Notes under the pieces: generated by a model | What the model was told of the DNA's origin: nothing | What the model saw: the letters and a program-made list of their open reading frames with translations, nothing else | The model's database searches: none | Position numbers and translations under genes: made by a program | In this document: positions 1 through 9,843 of the stretch, piece by piece | Numbering within the stretch: the first letter of the stretch is position 1 | Layout: each line of letters opens with the position of its first letter | Assembly: GCA_016926235.1 (NCBI GenBank) | Contig: JAFGOZ010000373.1 | Coordinates: 27,594-91,593, forward strand | Length of the DNA stretch: 64,000 nucleotides | Direction of reading: 5' to 3' | Source: Bacteroidales bacterium | GTDB taxonomy: Bacteria; Bacteroidota; Bacteroidia; Bacteroidales; UBA10428

Positions 1-501
1 TTCCCCTGATTTTTCAAGTAATGAAGGGATATCTTTCATTTCATCTTCTTCCCATTTACCAAGAACATAATCTACCTGGCGGCCTCTTGAAAAGTCATTG
101 CCTATACCAAACCTTATACGGGCAAAATTTTGAGTACCCAATACCTGAATAATGTTGCTTAGGCCATTATGTCCACCATCTCCCCCACTCGGTTTAAGCC
201 GTAAAGTTCCAAAAGGTAAAGCCAGATCATCAGCAACAACCAGTAAATTTTCAACTGGTACTTTCTCTTTCTTCAACCAGAAATTAACCGCCAATCCACT
301 TCTGTTTACATACGTGCCGGGTTTAAGAAGCACAAGTATCCGGGATTTATATTTAAGTTCAGTCACAAAACCATATCGCCTATCGCTAAAAGAGATATTG
401 GATGCCTTAGCCAAGGCATCCAATATCTCAAACCCTATATTATGTCTTGTATTTACGTATTCAGGACCGATATTTCCTAAACCTGTAATTAAGTATTTCA
501 A
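1..501 (-). CDS. pth: Peptidyl-tRNA hydrolase, partial (3' end beyond window)
   Basis: Cleaves peptidyl-tRNA released from stalled ribosomes in the cytoplasm. The minus strand reads [15 protein letters not shown], then [12 protein letters not shown] with the catalytic His of the NTRHN motif. [11 protein letters not shown] carries the conserved Asp and GGHNGL follows. 167 codons are present of a usual ~185-195; the C-terminus lies left of base 1. The frame has an upstream TAA and no ATG or GTG before the conserved N-terminus, so translation most likely starts at TTG (499-501). It lies 19 bp downstream of rplY on the same strand, a common neighbour pair. Family identity is secure; the TTG start is inferred. 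Confidence 0.93.
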   Translation of the reverse strand, partial: MKYLITGLGNIGPEYVNTRHNIGFEILDALAKASNISFSDRRYGFVTELKYKSRILVLLKPGTYVNRSGLAVNFWLKKEKVPVENLLVVADDLALPFGTLRLKPSGGDGGHNGLSNIIQVLGTQNFARIRFGIGNDFSRGRQVDYVLGKWEEDEMKDIPSLLEKSGE

Positions 502-520
502 GACATTATTATTTTAATAA

Positions 521-1159
521 CTATTCAGCTGCTTCTTCCTTTTCATGAGCTTCTGCACCTTCAGCAGCTTCTTCAGCAACACCTTCAACTTCTTCTTCAC
601 GCATACCTTTTGCAATCAGTCTGGATGAAACGACAGAAACAACCATAGCCCTTGGTGGATCTAAAAGTTCAAGATTGGTATAGTTTAAATCACCAATTTT
701 AATTACATCACCAACCTGCAGAGGTGTAATGTCAATCTCAAGGAAATCGGGAAGATCCTTAGTTAATCCTTTAACCTTCAGATACCTTCTTCTTTGTCTG
801 AGTTTACCGCCAGAACGAATACCTTCACTGCTACCAACCAATTGAATTGGTAATTTTACTGTTACCGGCACTCCATCCTGAACCTCTATAAAATCTGCAT
901 GAATGATCTTATCGGTAACCGGATGAAACTGAAAATCCTGTAATATTGCTATATGCTTTGCACTACCTACATCAAGATTTACAAGATACACATTAGGTGT
1001 ATAAATAAGATTCTGAAATTCATTTTCAAAAGCTGCAAAATGAACTACCTTATCCCCACCATACATAACACAAGGAACCATTTTATCTTTCCTTAACTTT
1101 TTGGAATTCTTCTTTCCGACATCTTTTCTTATTTCGCCGGACAAGTCATACGTTTTCAT
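521..1159 (-). CDS. rplY: 50S ribosomal protein L25 (CTC/TL5 long form)
   Basis: 5S-rRNA-binding ribosomal protein of the two-domain CTC/TL5 type. At 212 aa it is longer than the ~95-aa enterobacterial L25. The N-terminal ~95 residues (DLSGEIRKDVGKKNSKKLR, MYGGDKVVHFA) form the L25 domain. Residues ~100-185 form the TL5 C-terminal beta domain (GVPVTVKLPIQLVG, DITPLQVGDVI). The last ~25 residues are a Glu/Ala-rich acidic tail, as often seen in Bacteroidota. The ATG at 1157-1159 is the natural start. It sits between prs and pth on one strand, an arrangement common in bacteria. Confidence 0.95.
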   Translation of the reverse strand: MKTYDLSGEIRKDVGKKNSKKLRKDKMVPCVMYGGDKVVHFAAFENEFQNLIYTPNVYLVNLDVGSAKHIAILQDFQFHPVTDKIIHADFIEVQDGVPVTVKLPIQLVGSSEGIRSGGKLRQRRRYLKVKGLTKDLPDFLEIDITPLQVGDVIKIGDLNYTNLELLDPPRAMVVSVVSSRLIAKGMREEEVEGVAEEAAEGAEAHEKEEAAE

Positions 1160-1382
1160 CTCTTTTTAATTTGTTTGTGCTACTCAGGACTCTATGATCC
1201 TCTGAATCCCCCATCACACAAGAGTTAATACTACATTTGCTAAAAATAGCTGCAAATATATAACTTCTTAATAAATTTAGCAAAATAAATGCAAAACATT
1301 ATGTGAAAAATAAAGAAATTTTTTATTCGATGGTAGACATTATTATTAACCGAAGTTGATAACTCTCATGAATCGTTACGTT

Positions 1383-2321
1383 TTATATAATAAACGACGA
1401 ACTGATTGACTTATATCTATATACCTTATCAATTACTTCTGCAAACATGTCGGCAACAGAAATTACCTTAATTTTTTCACTTTCACGGTTTAATGGAATT
1501 GTATCTGTTACCACAACCTCTTCAATGGCCGAATTCTCAATACGATCGTAAGCAGGACCAGATAAGACAGGATGTGTAACAACCACCCGGATGCTATTCG
1601 CACCCATATCTTTCATCAAATCAGCAGCCATAGTAATTGTCCCTGCAGTATCAATCATATCATCAACAATTATGATATCCTTCCCTTTAACATCGCCGAT
1701 TACCCTGATTTCTTCAACCACATTAGCTTTTTTCCGCATTTTATAGCATATAACCATCTCAGCTTTCAGAAATCTCGAATATACATTGGCTCTTTTTGTT
1801 CCACCCATATCGGGTGCTGCAATTACAAGATTTTCCAGGTTCAGGCTTTTAATATATGGCACAAAAAGTGTTGAAGCGTATAAATGATCTACCGGAACAT
1901 TAAAGAAACCCTGAATCTGATCGGCATGCAAATCCATTGTCATTACCCGGTCAACACCTGCCGCTGTAAGTAGGTCTGCAACCAGTTTTGCGCCTATTGA
2001 TGCACGCGGCTTATCCTTCCTGTCTTGCCGTGCAAATCCAAAATAAGGTATTACAGCTGCAATCTGATAAGCAGAAGCCCTTTTTGCTGCATCAATAAGA
2101 AGCAGCAACTCAAATAGATTCTCGGTTGGCGGAAATGTAGATTGAATTATAAACACAGAACACCCCCTTACAGATTCATCCAGATAAGGTTGAAATTCCC
2201 CGTCACTAAACCTCAACATTCGTATCTTACCCAGTTCGGTACCAAAACTTTCTGCAATTTTCTCGGCAATATATCGGGATTCCGTGCCTGAAAACAGTTT
2301 TATTGGAGTTTTTATCTTCAT
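1383..2321 (-). CDS. prs: Ribose-phosphate pyrophosphokinase (PRPP synthetase)
   Basis: Makes PRPP from ribose 5-phosphate and ATP for nucleotide, His and Trp synthesis. The 312 aa are normal for class I enzymes. Visible motifs are FSDGEFQPYLDESVRG near the N-terminus, the ATP-binding FARQDRKDKPRASIGAKLV, MTMDLHADQIQGFF, and the PRPP-binding loop IIIVDDMIDTAGTI at about residues 214-227. The ATG at 2321 follows a gap of about 190 bp from the next upstream gene on the strand, so it probably has its own promoter. About 220 bp separate it from rplY; co-transcription is possible but not shown. Confidence 0.96.
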   Translation of the reverse strand: MKIKTPIKLFSGTESRYIAEKIAESFGTELGKIRMLRFSDGEFQPYLDESVRGCSVFIIQSTFPPTENLFELLLLIDAAKRASAYQIAAVIPYFGFARQDRKDKPRASIGAKLVADLLTAAGVDRVMTMDLHADQIQGFFNVPVDHLYASTLFVPYIKSLNLENLVIAAPDMGGTKRANVYSRFLKAEMVICYKMRKKANVVEEIRVIGDVKGKDIIIVDDMIDTAGTITMAADLMKDMGANSIRVVVTHPVLSGPAYDRIENSAIEEVVVTDTIPLNRESEKIKVISVADMFAEVIDKVYRYKSISSSFII

Positions 2322-2510
2322 CCTTATTTAGTGGTTTGAAAGAGAATGCAAATGTAAAAAAATATAGCGCAAAGATAGGTATTAGCATTAAAATTTAAGG
2401 TCTATTTTCGTAAATGGATTATTAACAAAAGCAGACCAGTTCTGAATGATTCAGAAATAAAGACTTTCGAAACTATCCTGTTGAAAAATAATATAAAAAT
2501 CTAACCCTGT

Positions 2511-3023
2511 TTAGTCCTTAATATAACAATTCATTATTTCTCCAATATAAAATTTGTGAAAATCTCTTTGAGGATAAATATCCAACGGAATCTCTAAATC
2601 TATAAATTTTTCGGGGTTTATAGTATCTTCATAAATTTTTTTGCATTCAAGGACTAACCGGGCTTGTTCGAAAGTTATATTACCAAACTCCGTTATAGCA
2701 GGTTTTAATCCCGTAGCCTTTATTTTATCCGTATCCTTCCCAGAATGAGAACCACAAAAACTTAATTTATCTTTATGTGCAGGCTCAAAAAATGATAATG
2801 TATAATATTCGTTTTCCTCCATAAACCGGAAGGTATAACGGTGTGGCCGTATATAACAAATAGCAATATTTTTGTTCCACAAAACACCAATAGTACCCCA
2901 ACTGGCAGTCATCGTATTGAAGGAACCTATGTTACCTGCTGTAATAAGCATCCAATCGCTTCCAATCAGTTTGAATGCATTCTCCCGAAGCATGTTCACG
3001 CTTATCTTTTTAAATTCTTTCAT
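2511..3023 (-). CDS. Flavin reductase-like FMN-binding split-barrel protein
   Basis: 170-aa cytoplasmic protein of the flavin reductase-like (split beta-barrel) family, which binds FMN and often reduces flavin with NAD(P)H. The family signature is MLITAGNIGSFNTMTASWGTIGVLW, split here as MLITAGNIGS and NTMTASWGTIG. It is followed by ICYIRPHRYTFRFMEENEYYTLSFF and GSHSGKDTDKIKATGL, typical of the Bacteroidota subgroup. The C-terminus (FHKFYIGEIMNCYIKD) matches the usual dimer-interface strand. Substrate and physiological partner cannot be read from sequence. It stands alone, with its own ATG at 3023. Confidence 0.85.
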   Translation of the reverse strand: MKEFKKISVNMLRENAFKLIGSDWMLITAGNIGSFNTMTASWGTIGVLWNKNIAICYIRPHRYTFRFMEENEYYTLSFFEPAHKDKLSFCGSHSGKDTDKIKATGLKPAITEFGNITFEQARLVLECKKIYEDTINPEKFIDLEIPLDIYPQRDFHKFYIGEIMNCYIKD

Positions 3024-3230
3024 GTCAAGTAATTATCATTTAATATCTGCAAATGTAAATATTCTCTTTTGGTAATGCTACTATTCAAGACTGAACTGCA
3101 AATTAATTTTAGCCCCAGTTATACCAATCCATATATAAGATGCCCATATTTACTTTTCTATATACATTCCCCTTCTATTCGCCTAAAATCAAGCTATTTA
3201 AGTATAGACTTAAATTTCACAATATTTATT

Positions 3231-3238
3231 TATATTTG
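3231..3238 (+). promoter_or_regulatory. Putative Bacteroidota -7 box (TATATTTG)
   Basis: The octamer TATATTTG matches the Bacteroidota sigma-ABfr -7 consensus TAnnTTTG. It lies 20 bp before the ATG of the symporter gene at 3259. No convincing -33 TTG element was seen at the expected spacing, so this is a plausible but unproven promoter. Confidence 0.4.
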
Positions 3239-3258
3239 TTGACCCAAAATTAACCATT

Positions 3259-4212
3259 ATGCAAGAAATTCTTTCAAAATTAGACGGAGTCCGTCTTAAT
3301 TTTTCCCAGGATGGTCTGATATTCTTAAATCTCACACTGGCATTTATTATGTTTGGTGTTGCGCTTGAAATTAAAGTTGAAAACTTCAGGCAAATATTTG
3401 TTCATCCAAAACCTGCATTGGTAGGCATTTTGTCTCAATTCATCTTCCTTCCTGCTGTCACATTCCTGATTACAATACTATTTCGCAACATTATTACTCC
3501 TACCATTGCACTTGGAATGATTTTGGTTGCTTCATGCCCTGGCGGAAACATTAGTAATTTTATTTCGGCCCTGGCAAAAGCAAATAAAGAACTATCCATT
3601 AGCCTTACAGCATTTTCTACTATTGCATGCATTATTTTAACTCCCTTTAACTTCACATTGTGGGGCGGTTTTTTTATCAAACTTTATAATAAATATGATG
3701 CCAGTGCATTGGTACGACCTTTGGAAATTGATCCGTATTACATGTTTCAAACTGTTTTTATCCTATTAGGAATACCTATTCTTATTGGAATGCTCTGTTC
3801 ATGGAAGCTTCCTAAATTTACATCTAAAATTTCCAAACCCATTAAAATTTTATCTATAATCTTATTCTTCGGTATTGTTATAGCTCTGTTTTCAAATAAC
3901 TACGAGCACTTTATTAAATACATTAAATACATTTTTATAATAGTTTTTATACATAACAGCCTTGGCTTTCTTACCGGATTTTCATTAGGCAGTGTTTTTA
4001 AATTAAAAAGTGCTGACATAAGAACCGTAACAATTGAAACAGGAATCCAAAATTCCGGATTGGGTTTGATCCTGTTGTTTAATACAAAGATATTCCCTAC
4101 AGAACTTGCAATTGGGGGCATGGCATTTATTGCTGCATGGTGGGGGATCTGGCATATATTATCAGGTTTGAGTTTAGCTGGTTTATGGTATAGAAGGCCA
4201 TATACGAGATAA
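3259..4212 (+). CDS. Bile acid:sodium symporter (BASS/SBF-like) family transporter
   Basis: 317-aa polytopic inner-membrane protein with about nine to ten hydrophobic segments. Family hallmarks are LTLAFIMFGVALEIKVENF at the first helix, LVASCPGGNISNFISALAKAN (the conserved CPGG...SN motif at the Na+-binding crossover), and ETGIQNSGLGLILL (the E-xGxQNsgLg motif of the second crossover). These place it in the BASS/SBF-like fold, which exchanges Na+ with organic anions. The substrate is unknown, and keto-acids or other carboxylates are as likely as bile acids. It ends 14 bp before the acyltransferase gene, so the two are probably co-transcribed. Confidence 0.87.
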   Translation: MQEILSKLDGVRLNFSQDGLIFLNLTLAFIMFGVALEIKVENFRQIFVHPKPALVGILSQFIFLPAVTFLITILFRNIITPTIALGMILVASCPGGNISNFISALAKANKELSISLTAFSTIACIILTPFNFTLWGGFFIKLYNKYDASALVRPLEIDPYYMFQTVFILLGIPILIGMLCSWKLPKFTSKISKPIKILSIILFFGIVIALFSNNYEHFIKYIKYIFIIVFIHNSLGFLTGFSLGSVFKLKSADIRTVTIETGIQNSGLGLILLFNTKIFPTELAIGGMAFIAAWWGIWHILSGLSLAGLWYRRPYTR

Positions 4213-4226
4213 CAAAAAAAGAAAAG

Positions 4227-5609
4227 ATGGATAAATGGGAGAGAATCTGGAAGAAGAGAGAAACTATTTATATACCTTCCAGGAAATATACTTTAATAAG
4301 GACATATAGCAGGTGGATTTTTAATTCCTTCTATAAACGAATTTATGTTCGGGGTTTTGAGAATGTAAGCAGGAAGGATCCCGTGATTTTCGCCCCAAAC
4401 CATCAATGTGCATTAATGGATGCCCTTGCCATTGTATACAAATGTGGCACTCTACAACCTGTTTTTCTCGCAAGACAAGACGTATTCAAAGCATATCTTG
4501 CTGCCCGTATCCTTACTATTTTAAAAATCATGCCGGTCTATCGGGACAGAGATGGTGGCGCAGAAGCCGTTAAGAAAAATGAAAAAATATTTGACATCGT
4601 AAATGAAACCCTGCTAAATAAAAAGCAAATCGGTATTATGCCTGAGGCTTCTCATGGTGATAAAAGAAGATTAAAAAACACTATGAAAGGCACATACAGA
4701 CTGGCATTCAGGGCACAGGAAACATTTGGTGACGAATCCGCTGTAAAATTAGTACCAGTAGGACTTGAATATACAGATCATGCAAAATACCAGGCTGAGC
4801 TTTTAGTAAATTATGGAGATGCTATTGAAGTGAATGAATACATGCCATTATACAGGGAAAATCCTGCAAAAGCATTGTTGGCAATTAAAAAACGGTACGA
4901 AGATGAAGTAAAAAAACTCATGATCAACATAGATAGCGAAGAATACTATGACTCATATGAAGGTCTCAGGATTATCTATGGTAAAAACATGCAAATTAAG
5001 ATAAATGCCCCTACTGGCAAGCTTCCTGACCAGGTATATACTGATAAAAGAATGATTGAACTACTTGAAGATGTTGAAAAAAACACCCCTCAAATAATGC
5101 AGGGCTTAAGTAAAAAGGTCTTACAATATTTTGAACTGCTTAAAAAAACGAATTTACGTAACTGGGTGATCAGAAAGGGAAAGTTTTCATTGATTTCTCT
5201 GATAGCCCAGACTACCCTGGCTATTATCTTTTTCCCTTTTTTCATATACGGCTACTTCAACAATTATTTTCTATTTAAGATTCCTGTTTGGGCAGTTAAA
5301 AAAGTAAAAGATCGCCAATTTCACAGCTCAGTAAAATTCGTTACAGCTTTGTTTACCGTCCCCATTTTCTATCTTTTACAATTTCTCATTGTCCTTTTTT
5401 GCACAAGAGGTACATGGTGGATCGAATTTGCCTACTTACTAAGTATCCCGATTTCAGGATGGTGGGCAAAAATCTATTACTTTGCAGTAAAAAAACTATT
5501 AGCAAAATGGAGGTTTACTAGTAAGAAAAAAGAAAAAGATATTCAATCTCTTATCAAGTTACATCAAGAGATTATTGAACAAATGGATGAAATTACAAGT
5601 AAAAATTAA
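4227..5609 (+). CDS. PlsC-type 1-acyl-glycerol-3-phosphate acyltransferase, extended
   Basis: 460-aa membrane-associated acyltransferase. The catalytic H-x4-D motif appears as APNHQCALMDALAIV and the substrate-binding block as IMPEASHGDKRRLKN. DPVIFAPNHQ and VPVGLEYTDH complete the PlsC signature within the first ~230 residues. The C-terminal half has three to four hydrophobic segments (LISLIAQTTLAIIFFPFFIYG; FVTALFTVPIFYLLQFLIVLF; WWIEFAYLLSIPISGWW), making it longer than simple PlsC. It probably acylates a lysophospholipid or related acceptor. It lies 14 bp after the symporter and 8 bp before the SDR gene, suggesting one operon of lipid-related function. The exact substrate is unknown. Confidence 0.85.
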   Translation: MDKWERIWKKRETIYIPSRKYTLIRTYSRWIFNSFYKRIYVRGFENVSRKDPVIFAPNHQCALMDALAIVYKCGTLQPVFLARQDVFKAYLAARILTILKIMPVYRDRDGGAEAVKKNEKIFDIVNETLLNKKQIGIMPEASHGDKRRLKNTMKGTYRLAFRAQETFGDESAVKLVPVGLEYTDHAKYQAELLVNYGDAIEVNEYMPLYRENPAKALLAIKKRYEDEVKKLMINIDSEEYYDSYEGLRIIYGKNMQIKINAPTGKLPDQVYTDKRMIELLEDVEKNTPQIMQGLSKKVLQYFELLKKTNLRNWVIRKGKFSLISLIAQTTLAIIFFPFFIYGYFNNYFLFKIPVWAVKKVKDRQFHSSVKFVTALFTVPIFYLLQFLIVLFCTRGTWWIEFAYLLSIPISGWWAKIYYFAVKKLLAKWRFTSKKKEKDIQSLIKLHQEIIEQMDEITSKN

Positions 5610-5617
5610 ATATACAT

Positions 5618-6412
5618 ATGAACCTGAAAGAAAAAAATGTTCTGATAACCGGTGCATCATCTGGAATTGGAGAAGGCCTTGCCATTGAATTTGCGAAGCA
5701 AGGAGCTAATATAATACTCGCTTCAAATCAACCCGAAGAATTAATCAGGGTGCAAAAGGAATGCAACAAGTATGGGGTAAAAACCTATGTGTACCCGATA
5801 GATTTAGGAGACGAAAAAAATGTCGTTGAAACTGCACAAAAAATTATTAGTGAAGTTAATACGATTGACATATTGGTAAATAACGGAGGGATAAGCCAAA
5901 GGTCCTATGCAGTAGAAACCCCTGTTGAGATTGACCGGAAAGTTATGGAAATTGATTTTTTTGGCCACGTAGTGCTGACAAAACAAATTCTTCCGCTTTT
6001 TGTTAAACAGAATGGTGGAAATATTATCGTGATGAGCAGTGTAGTAGGTAAATTCGGATTTCCTTTAAGAACAGCTTATGCTTCAGCTAAACATGCATTG
6101 CATGGCTTCTTTGAAGGGTTAAGATCAGAAATGAAACCAAATAATGTAAAAATTTTGATAGTTTGTCCCGGGAAAATAAAAACCAATATTTCACTGCATG
6201 CTATAACCAAAACAGGAGAAAAATGGGGCAAGATGGATCGCAGCCAGGAAAGAGGAATGCCAATTGACAAATGTGCCCGTAGAATAATACGTGCTATGAA
6301 AAGAAACCGAAAGGAACTGTTTATTGGTGGCAAAGAAGTTGTTATGGTATTTATACGTAATTACTTACCCAGATTGTTTTACTATCTGGCACCACGTGTG
6401 AAAACAGTCTAA
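5618..6412 (+). CDS. Short-chain dehydrogenase/reductase (SDR) family oxidoreductase
   Basis: 264-aa classical SDR. The Rossmann cofactor motif TGASSGIGEGLA is at residues ~11-22. The structural motif is VNNGGISQRS, with G replacing the usual A of NNAG. The catalytic Ser is in VMSSVVGKFG, and YASAKHALHGF carries the Tyr-x3-Lys pair. VCPGKIKTNIS is the usual PG motif after the active site. The C-terminal hydrophobic stretch (FIRNYLPRLFYYLAPRV) resembles membrane-associated SDRs of the DHRS7B type. It follows the acyltransferase by 8 bp, so a role in lipid metabolism is inferred; the substrate is not determined. Confidence 0.88.
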   Translation: MNLKEKNVLITGASSGIGEGLAIEFAKQGANIILASNQPEELIRVQKECNKYGVKTYVYPIDLGDEKNVVETAQKIISEVNTIDILVNNGGISQRSYAVETPVEIDRKVMEIDFFGHVVLTKQILPLFVKQNGGNIIVMSSVVGKFGFPLRTAYASAKHALHGFFEGLRSEMKPNNVKILIVCPGKIKTNISLHAITKTGEKWGKMDRSQERGMPIDKCARRIIRAMKRNRKELFIGGKEVVMVFIRNYLPRLFYYLAPRVKTV

Positions 6413-6512
6413 CCACTTAAATAACAGATGACATATACCTTATCGGAATATTTTTAAAATAGAATTTAGTATTAAGAATTAATTTTATATTTTCGTATTT
6501 TTAAAAGATTGA

Positions 6513-7589
6513 ATGAAGATGGAAGTAGTAATTAGTGGAATTCAACAGATTGGGATTGGAGTAAGGAATGTAAAGGAAGCCTGGAAGTGGTATAGAGAAA
6601 ACTTTGGAGTCGATGTTCGTATTTTTGAAGATAGTGCTACTGCAAATTTAATGCTACCTTATACGGGCGGGCAACCCCAAAAAAGACATGCCGCCCTTGC
6701 CCTGAACTTGCAAGGTGGTGGAGGTTTTGAAATTTGGCAATATACCGAAAGAACTCCTCAGCCTCCGGCATTTGATGTTCTGGCAGGAGATTTGGGTCTG
6801 TATATTGCCAAAATAAAGAGTGTAGATGTTGAAGCAACATACAACTATTATAAAGACAGAAACCTAAAGATCAGCAAATTATATAATGATCCCTCCGAAA
6901 AAAAACACTTTTTCATCACTGATCCTTATGGAAATACTTTTCAGATAGTAAGTGGAAAAGGCTGGTTCAGGATGGAAAAAAAGCTAACCGGAGCATCTTA
7001 TGGAGCTATCATCGGAGTATCTGATATTGAAAAATCAAAAAAATTCTACAGCGAGATACTTGGTTATGATACTGTTGTTTATGATGAAGAAAAGCAATTT
7101 GAAGATTTTGCAGAACTTCCGGGTGGAGATAAAACCTTCCGCAGGGTACTGTTAAAACATAGTATTCCAAGGATGGGTAGCTTTAGCAAATTATTTGGCC
7201 CCAGCAAAATTGAACTTATACAGGTAAAAGGCCGTGAACCCCAAAAAATATATAAAGACAGGTTCTGGGGTGACCTCGGGTTTATCCACCTCTGTTTTGA
7301 TATATCAGGAATGGAAAAGCTGAAAGCAAAATGCGAATCCAATGGATACCCTTTCACCGTAGATAGTTTTGTAAACCATAATGGGAATAGTTTTGATATG
7401 GGCGAAGCCGCAGGACACTTTTCATATGTTGAAGACCCTGATGGCACATTGATTGAATTTGTTGAAACACATAAAGTACCCGTATGGAAGAAAATCGGAT
7501 GGTACATAAACCTGAAAAAGAAGAATCCGGTAAAGCCTCTGCCAAACTGGATAGTAAAATCTTTGAAATTTAACAGGGTGAAAGCCTAA
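6513..7589 (+). CDS. Tandem VOC (glyoxalase/dioxygenase-fold) protein
   Basis: 358-aa protein with two vicinal-oxygen-chelate domains. The first runs from ~res 8 to 150 (IQQIGIGVRNVKEAWKWYREN, ending FFITDPYGNTFQIVSGKGWF). The second runs from ~165 to 325 (YGAIIGVSDIEKSKKFYSEIL, ending FSYVEDPDGTLIEFVETHKV). Conserved DP-G-N/T and E/Q positions that can bind a metal are visible in both. Such double-module proteins include 4-HPPD-like dioxygenases and glyoxalase relatives. No substrate-specific signature is evident. It is monocistronic, about 100 bp after the SDR gene; the ATG at 6513 is the natural start. Confidence 0.83.
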   Translation: MKMEVVISGIQQIGIGVRNVKEAWKWYRENFGVDVRIFEDSATANLMLPYTGGQPQKRHAALALNLQGGGGFEIWQYTERTPQPPAFDVLAGDLGLYIAKIKSVDVEATYNYYKDRNLKISKLYNDPSEKKHFFITDPYGNTFQIVSGKGWFRMEKKLTGASYGAIIGVSDIEKSKKFYSEILGYDTVVYDEEKQFEDFAELPGGDKTFRRVLLKHSIPRMGSFSKLFGPSKIELIQVKGREPQKIYKDRFWGDLGFIHLCFDISGMEKLKAKCESNGYPFTVDSFVNHNGNSFDMGEAAGHFSYVEDPDGTLIEFVETHKVPVWKKIGWYINLKKKNPVKPLPNWIVKSLKFNRVKA

Positions 7590-7736
7590 TATCTTTTGGC
7601 AACCCTTTATACATATACCACATACCTACACCTATTCGGAAGATAAAAGCATTATCTTCAGGAGAACTTTCATACAATTGACTTTTTTATTAACTTTCTA
7701 TTGAATAATAAATTCTTTCCTAAAAATTTAAAAACT

Positions 7737-9731
7737 ATGAACAAGATACTAAAATTAACAGCAAGCATTATAGTGCTTATGGGATGTACACTATTTAGTT
7801 ATTCCCAATCAATTGAGGTTTTACTAACTGGCAAAATTAATTCCGTTGTAGATCAGAGCGGTTCTGGTGATTATACAACCGTTCAGGATGCTATTAATGC
7901 CGTGCCTGATAGTAATCCTGACAGGACAGTAATTTTTATTCGCAATGGCGTGTATCACGAGAAAATTGATGTACCATATCAAAAAATTAATATCACCCTT
8001 ATTGGAGAAGATGTGTACAAAACGTTTATTTCATACAACGACAACAATTCACTAACGCCTACTGACCAATCTTTTAAAACCCATACATTTTGTGCAAATG
8101 CTGATAATTTTACTGCCTTAAATATTACTTTTGAGAACACATCCGGGAATAGAGGTCAGGCTTTAGCTTTTTCATCGTATGGCGACAAACAAATATTTTA
8201 TCATTGCCGGTTTTTAGGCTACCAGGATACATATTTTATTAACTACAGGTGTCGCGACTATATGAAAGATTGTTTTATTGAAGGTGCGACTGATTTTATA
8301 TATGGCTTTGGTATTGGAGTTTATGATAGCTGTCTGATACATTCAAGTCGTACTGGTACACAAATTACCGCTGCAGCAACAAGTTCATTTATCAGGTTTG
8401 GCTTAACCTTTAGAGACTGTCGGCTAACTGGTTCATCTGGAGTAAGCGGGGTATATCTTGGCAGGCCTTGGCATAATAAACCTCATGTGGCCTATATTAC
8501 TTGTTATGAACCTTCAATTGTAGCACCTGCTGGTTGGACAAATATGAATTCAGGTTTAAATCCTATTTTTGCTGAATATAATTGTACAGGTCCTGGATTT
8601 ATACCTGCTAGCAGATCAACAAACCCAGATTATCCGGGGATACAATTAACGGCCGAACAGGCTAGTAAATATGCTTCTCTGGATACAATATTTGCAGCAG
8701 CTTCTTTTGCTAAACCAGAACAGGATACTTTAGAGGAAAAGGAAATGTATACACATTTTGATGAAGTAGGCCTTCACGATTTAATTATGTATGTAATGAA
8801 AAGGGGAAGAGATACATTTCCGGAAATACCAACAGATGACTGGAATCCAATGATAGATACCAATCAACTTATACAAGTTGTTAAAGAGAATTTTTTGCCA
8901 TTCATGGACTCATCTTATTGCTTGCAACCTGAATTGTTAGGTATGACTGTAGATGGAGTGGATTTGGAAGGATTTTCTGCAGATAAGCATGTATATGGTT
9001 TTGAGCTTCCTGAAGGAGATACTGTGCCTCCAGTAATTGAAGTTACAGCAAACAATAGCGAGGTTAAGATTTTCTATCCTGGCATCCTTCCAGGTTATTC
9101 AACAGTTTATTTATATTCTCGCGATCATGTTACGTATAGTACATACTGGGTATACAATTCCATTGATTCAGCCTATTGGAATCCTGAGATCGATATAATT
9201 AAATATGCTTATAAAATAGGGACAAAGACTTATACAGATACTATTTTAGTTGAGAAAGGCACATATGAATATGATGTTGAAATACCAGCAGCAGCAACAA
9301 CCAACCCTACTGTTTCTCCAATTCCTGCAGTACTAAGTCAAACCTTTAAAATAACGAACGTCACGTCTATGCCGGATACAGCTTACATAAAATCATATGC
9401 TCCGGATACGAATGTATCGCAAATATATACCATTAACTTCACCTTAGGTGTAGGTGTGAAGAAAATTCAGCAAGTGAATAACTACCGTATTCTGGACAAT
9501 CCATTTAAGGATAAAATACGAATTGAAGTTAAAAACACTCAAAATACTGATCTCCAATTTACGTTATTTGATATGAGTGGAAGAATTATACTTACAAACA
9601 AATTTAATACCTCTGGCAGTGAATCAGGTATAATTGAATTAGATGGAACATCAATCCGGGAAGGAAGTTATATTTACACACTTGAAGCGGGAGGTCTAAG
9701 ATCTTCCGGAAAGTTGATAAAACTTAAATAA
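7737..9731 (+). CDS. Secreted pectinesterase (CE8) with T9SS sorting domain
   Basis: Pectin methylesterase that de-esterifies homogalacturonan outside the cell. An upstream TTG at 7701 keeps the frame open, but ATG 7737 gives a proper signal peptide (MNKILKLTASIIVLMGC...YSQS), so it is preferred. The CE8 right-handed beta-helix covers ~res 30-310: GSGDYTTVQDAINAVP, GQALAFSSYGD, GYQDTYF (catalytic acid Asp), DFIYGFG (nucleophile Asp) and YLGRPW (Arg). A middle region of unknown role follows. The last ~85 residues (ILDNPFKDKIRIEV ... LFDMSGRII ... GSYIYTLEAGG) form a type A T9SS C-terminal sorting domain. A terminator follows the stop. Confidence 0.9.
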   Translation: MNKILKLTASIIVLMGCTLFSYSQSIEVLLTGKINSVVDQSGSGDYTTVQDAINAVPDSNPDRTVIFIRNGVYHEKIDVPYQKINITLIGEDVYKTFISYNDNNSLTPTDQSFKTHTFCANADNFTALNITFENTSGNRGQALAFSSYGDKQIFYHCRFLGYQDTYFINYRCRDYMKDCFIEGATDFIYGFGIGVYDSCLIHSSRTGTQITAAATSSFIRFGLTFRDCRLTGSSGVSGVYLGRPWHNKPHVAYITCYEPSIVAPAGWTNMNSGLNPIFAEYNCTGPGFIPASRSTNPDYPGIQLTAEQASKYASLDTIFAAASFAKPEQDTLEEKEMYTHFDEVGLHDLIMYVMKRGRDTFPEIPTDDWNPMIDTNQLIQVVKENFLPFMDSSYCLQPELLGMTVDGVDLEGFSADKHVYGFELPEGDTVPPVIEVTANNSEVKIFYPGILPGYSTVYLYSRDHVTYSTYWVYNSIDSAYWNPEIDIIKYAYKIGTKTYTDTILVEKGTYEYDVEIPAAATTNPTVSPIPAVLSQTFKITNVTSMPDTAYIKSYAPDTNVSQIYTINFTLGVGVKKIQQVNNYRILDNPFKDKIRIEVKNTQNTDLQFTLFDMSGRIILTNKFNTSGSESGIIELDGTSIREGSYIYTLEAGGLRSSGKLIKLK

Positions 9732-9751
9732 GTAAATTAGTATATGAATTA

Positions 9752-9778
9752 AGGGGTTACCATTAGGTAACCTCTTTT
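9752..9778 (+). terminator. Intrinsic terminator after pectinesterase
   Basis: AGGGGTTACC (9752-9761) pairs with GGTAACCTCT (9766-9775) across an ATTA loop, ten pairs with one G.U, and runs into TTTT. It lies about 20 bp after the pectinesterase stop codon. Confidence 0.75.
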
Positions 9779-9843
9779 GCTTTTATATCACTATGAAAAT
9801 TAAAATATATATTTTCGCTTATCTTTACAAAAAATCATCCATC

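Noticed and set aside
152..517. 121-aa plus-strand open frame
   Set aside because: It is the antisense shadow of pth, whose TTG-started frame has all family motifs.
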